This document shows, one piece after another, positions 34,198 to 34,325 of a stretch of 34,325 nt of DNA (position 1 is its first letter; every line of letters starts with the position of its first letter). This stretch comes from Methylococcales bacterium (GTDB lineage Bacteria > Pseudomonadota > Gammaproteobacteria > JABHGC01), in contig JABHGC010000034.1 of assembly GCA_018672285.1 (NCBI GenBank), positions 1-34,325 of the forward strand. Direction: 5' to 3'. The translations under genes and the position numbers were made by a program. The notes beneath the pieces are model-generated. The model was given only the letters and a program-made list of their open reading frames with translations. It did no database searches and was not told the DNA's origin.

Positions 34198-34325
34198 TAG
34201 TGGAATGAGTCTGAAGGATGCCTATATCAGCAGCAAATAAGCGTTACCTTAATAAGTGTGTGTGTTTGCGCAAATATTGGTCAATATGATTAACCGGTAT
34301 CACGTTCATCAATTGTTTTAAATAA

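Noticed and set aside
1..34325. CRISPR arrays, tRNA/rRNA genes, insertion sequences
   Set aside because: No regularly spaced repeats, cloverleaf genes, transposase motifs or target-site duplications were seen on either strand.

Overview
This 34 kb window looks like a chromosomal segment of a motile Gram-negative gammaproteobacterium. It has moderate GC and gene content typical of marine Oceanospirillales/Pseudomonadales relatives. The indicators are lpxK-ycaR-kdsB (LPS/Kdo biosynthesis), a polar-flagellum cluster headed by FleQ with sigma-54-type promoters, PilZ and GGDEF/EAL proteins, and NhaA. The genus cannot be fixed from the sequence alone.

Region 1 (1-6.8 kb) is accessory in character. 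It starts with an unrecognised internally duplicated protein and a convergent prolyl-hydroxylase-like 2OG-Fe(II) oxygenase. A four-gene module follows: nicotinamidase-like hydrolase, vWA protein, PP2C-type phosphatase and Ser/Thr-kinase-like protein. The last three form a vWA/PP2C/kinase triad resembling the described TerY-P triads. A 469-bp gap inside the module, between the vWA and PP2C genes, holds two long-stem inverted-repeat elements. A small two-TM PH-like membrane protein is convergent with the kinase.

Region 2 (6.8-10.2 kb) is an envelope operon: a LETM1-domain protein, lpxK, a Trm112-family YcaR and kdsB.

Region 3 (10.2-14.7 kb) concerns cyclic di-GMP. A PotD/NspS-like periplasmic polyamine-binding gene, broken by one in-frame TAG, overlaps an MbaA-like membrane GGDEF-EAL gene. 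A PilZ protein and a probable atypical PilZ (tPilZ) protein follow.

Region 4 (14.8-25 kb) is flagellar: fleQ, a fleR-type activator, then fliE-F-G-H-I-J and fliK. No fleS kinase lies between fleQ and fleR, and the FleR receiver domain is degenerate. Sigma-54-like promoters with exact GG-N10-GC spacing precede fleR, fliE and fliK. The cluster stops after fliK instead of continuing into fliLMNOPQR.

Region 5 (25-29.6 kb) holds a soluble GAF-hybrid histidine kinase (first receiver with Glu in place of Asp, C-terminal Hpt). Convergent to it is a response regulator with a RsbW-like ATPase output, and a two-part GNAT protein is divergent from that.

Region 6 (29.7-34.3 kb) holds a small lipoprotein, a strong terminator, a membrane-fused spermidine-synthase homologue, and a minus-strand nhaR-nhaA pair. 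The nhaR frame has lost its N-terminal HTH through in-frame stops or a frameshift.
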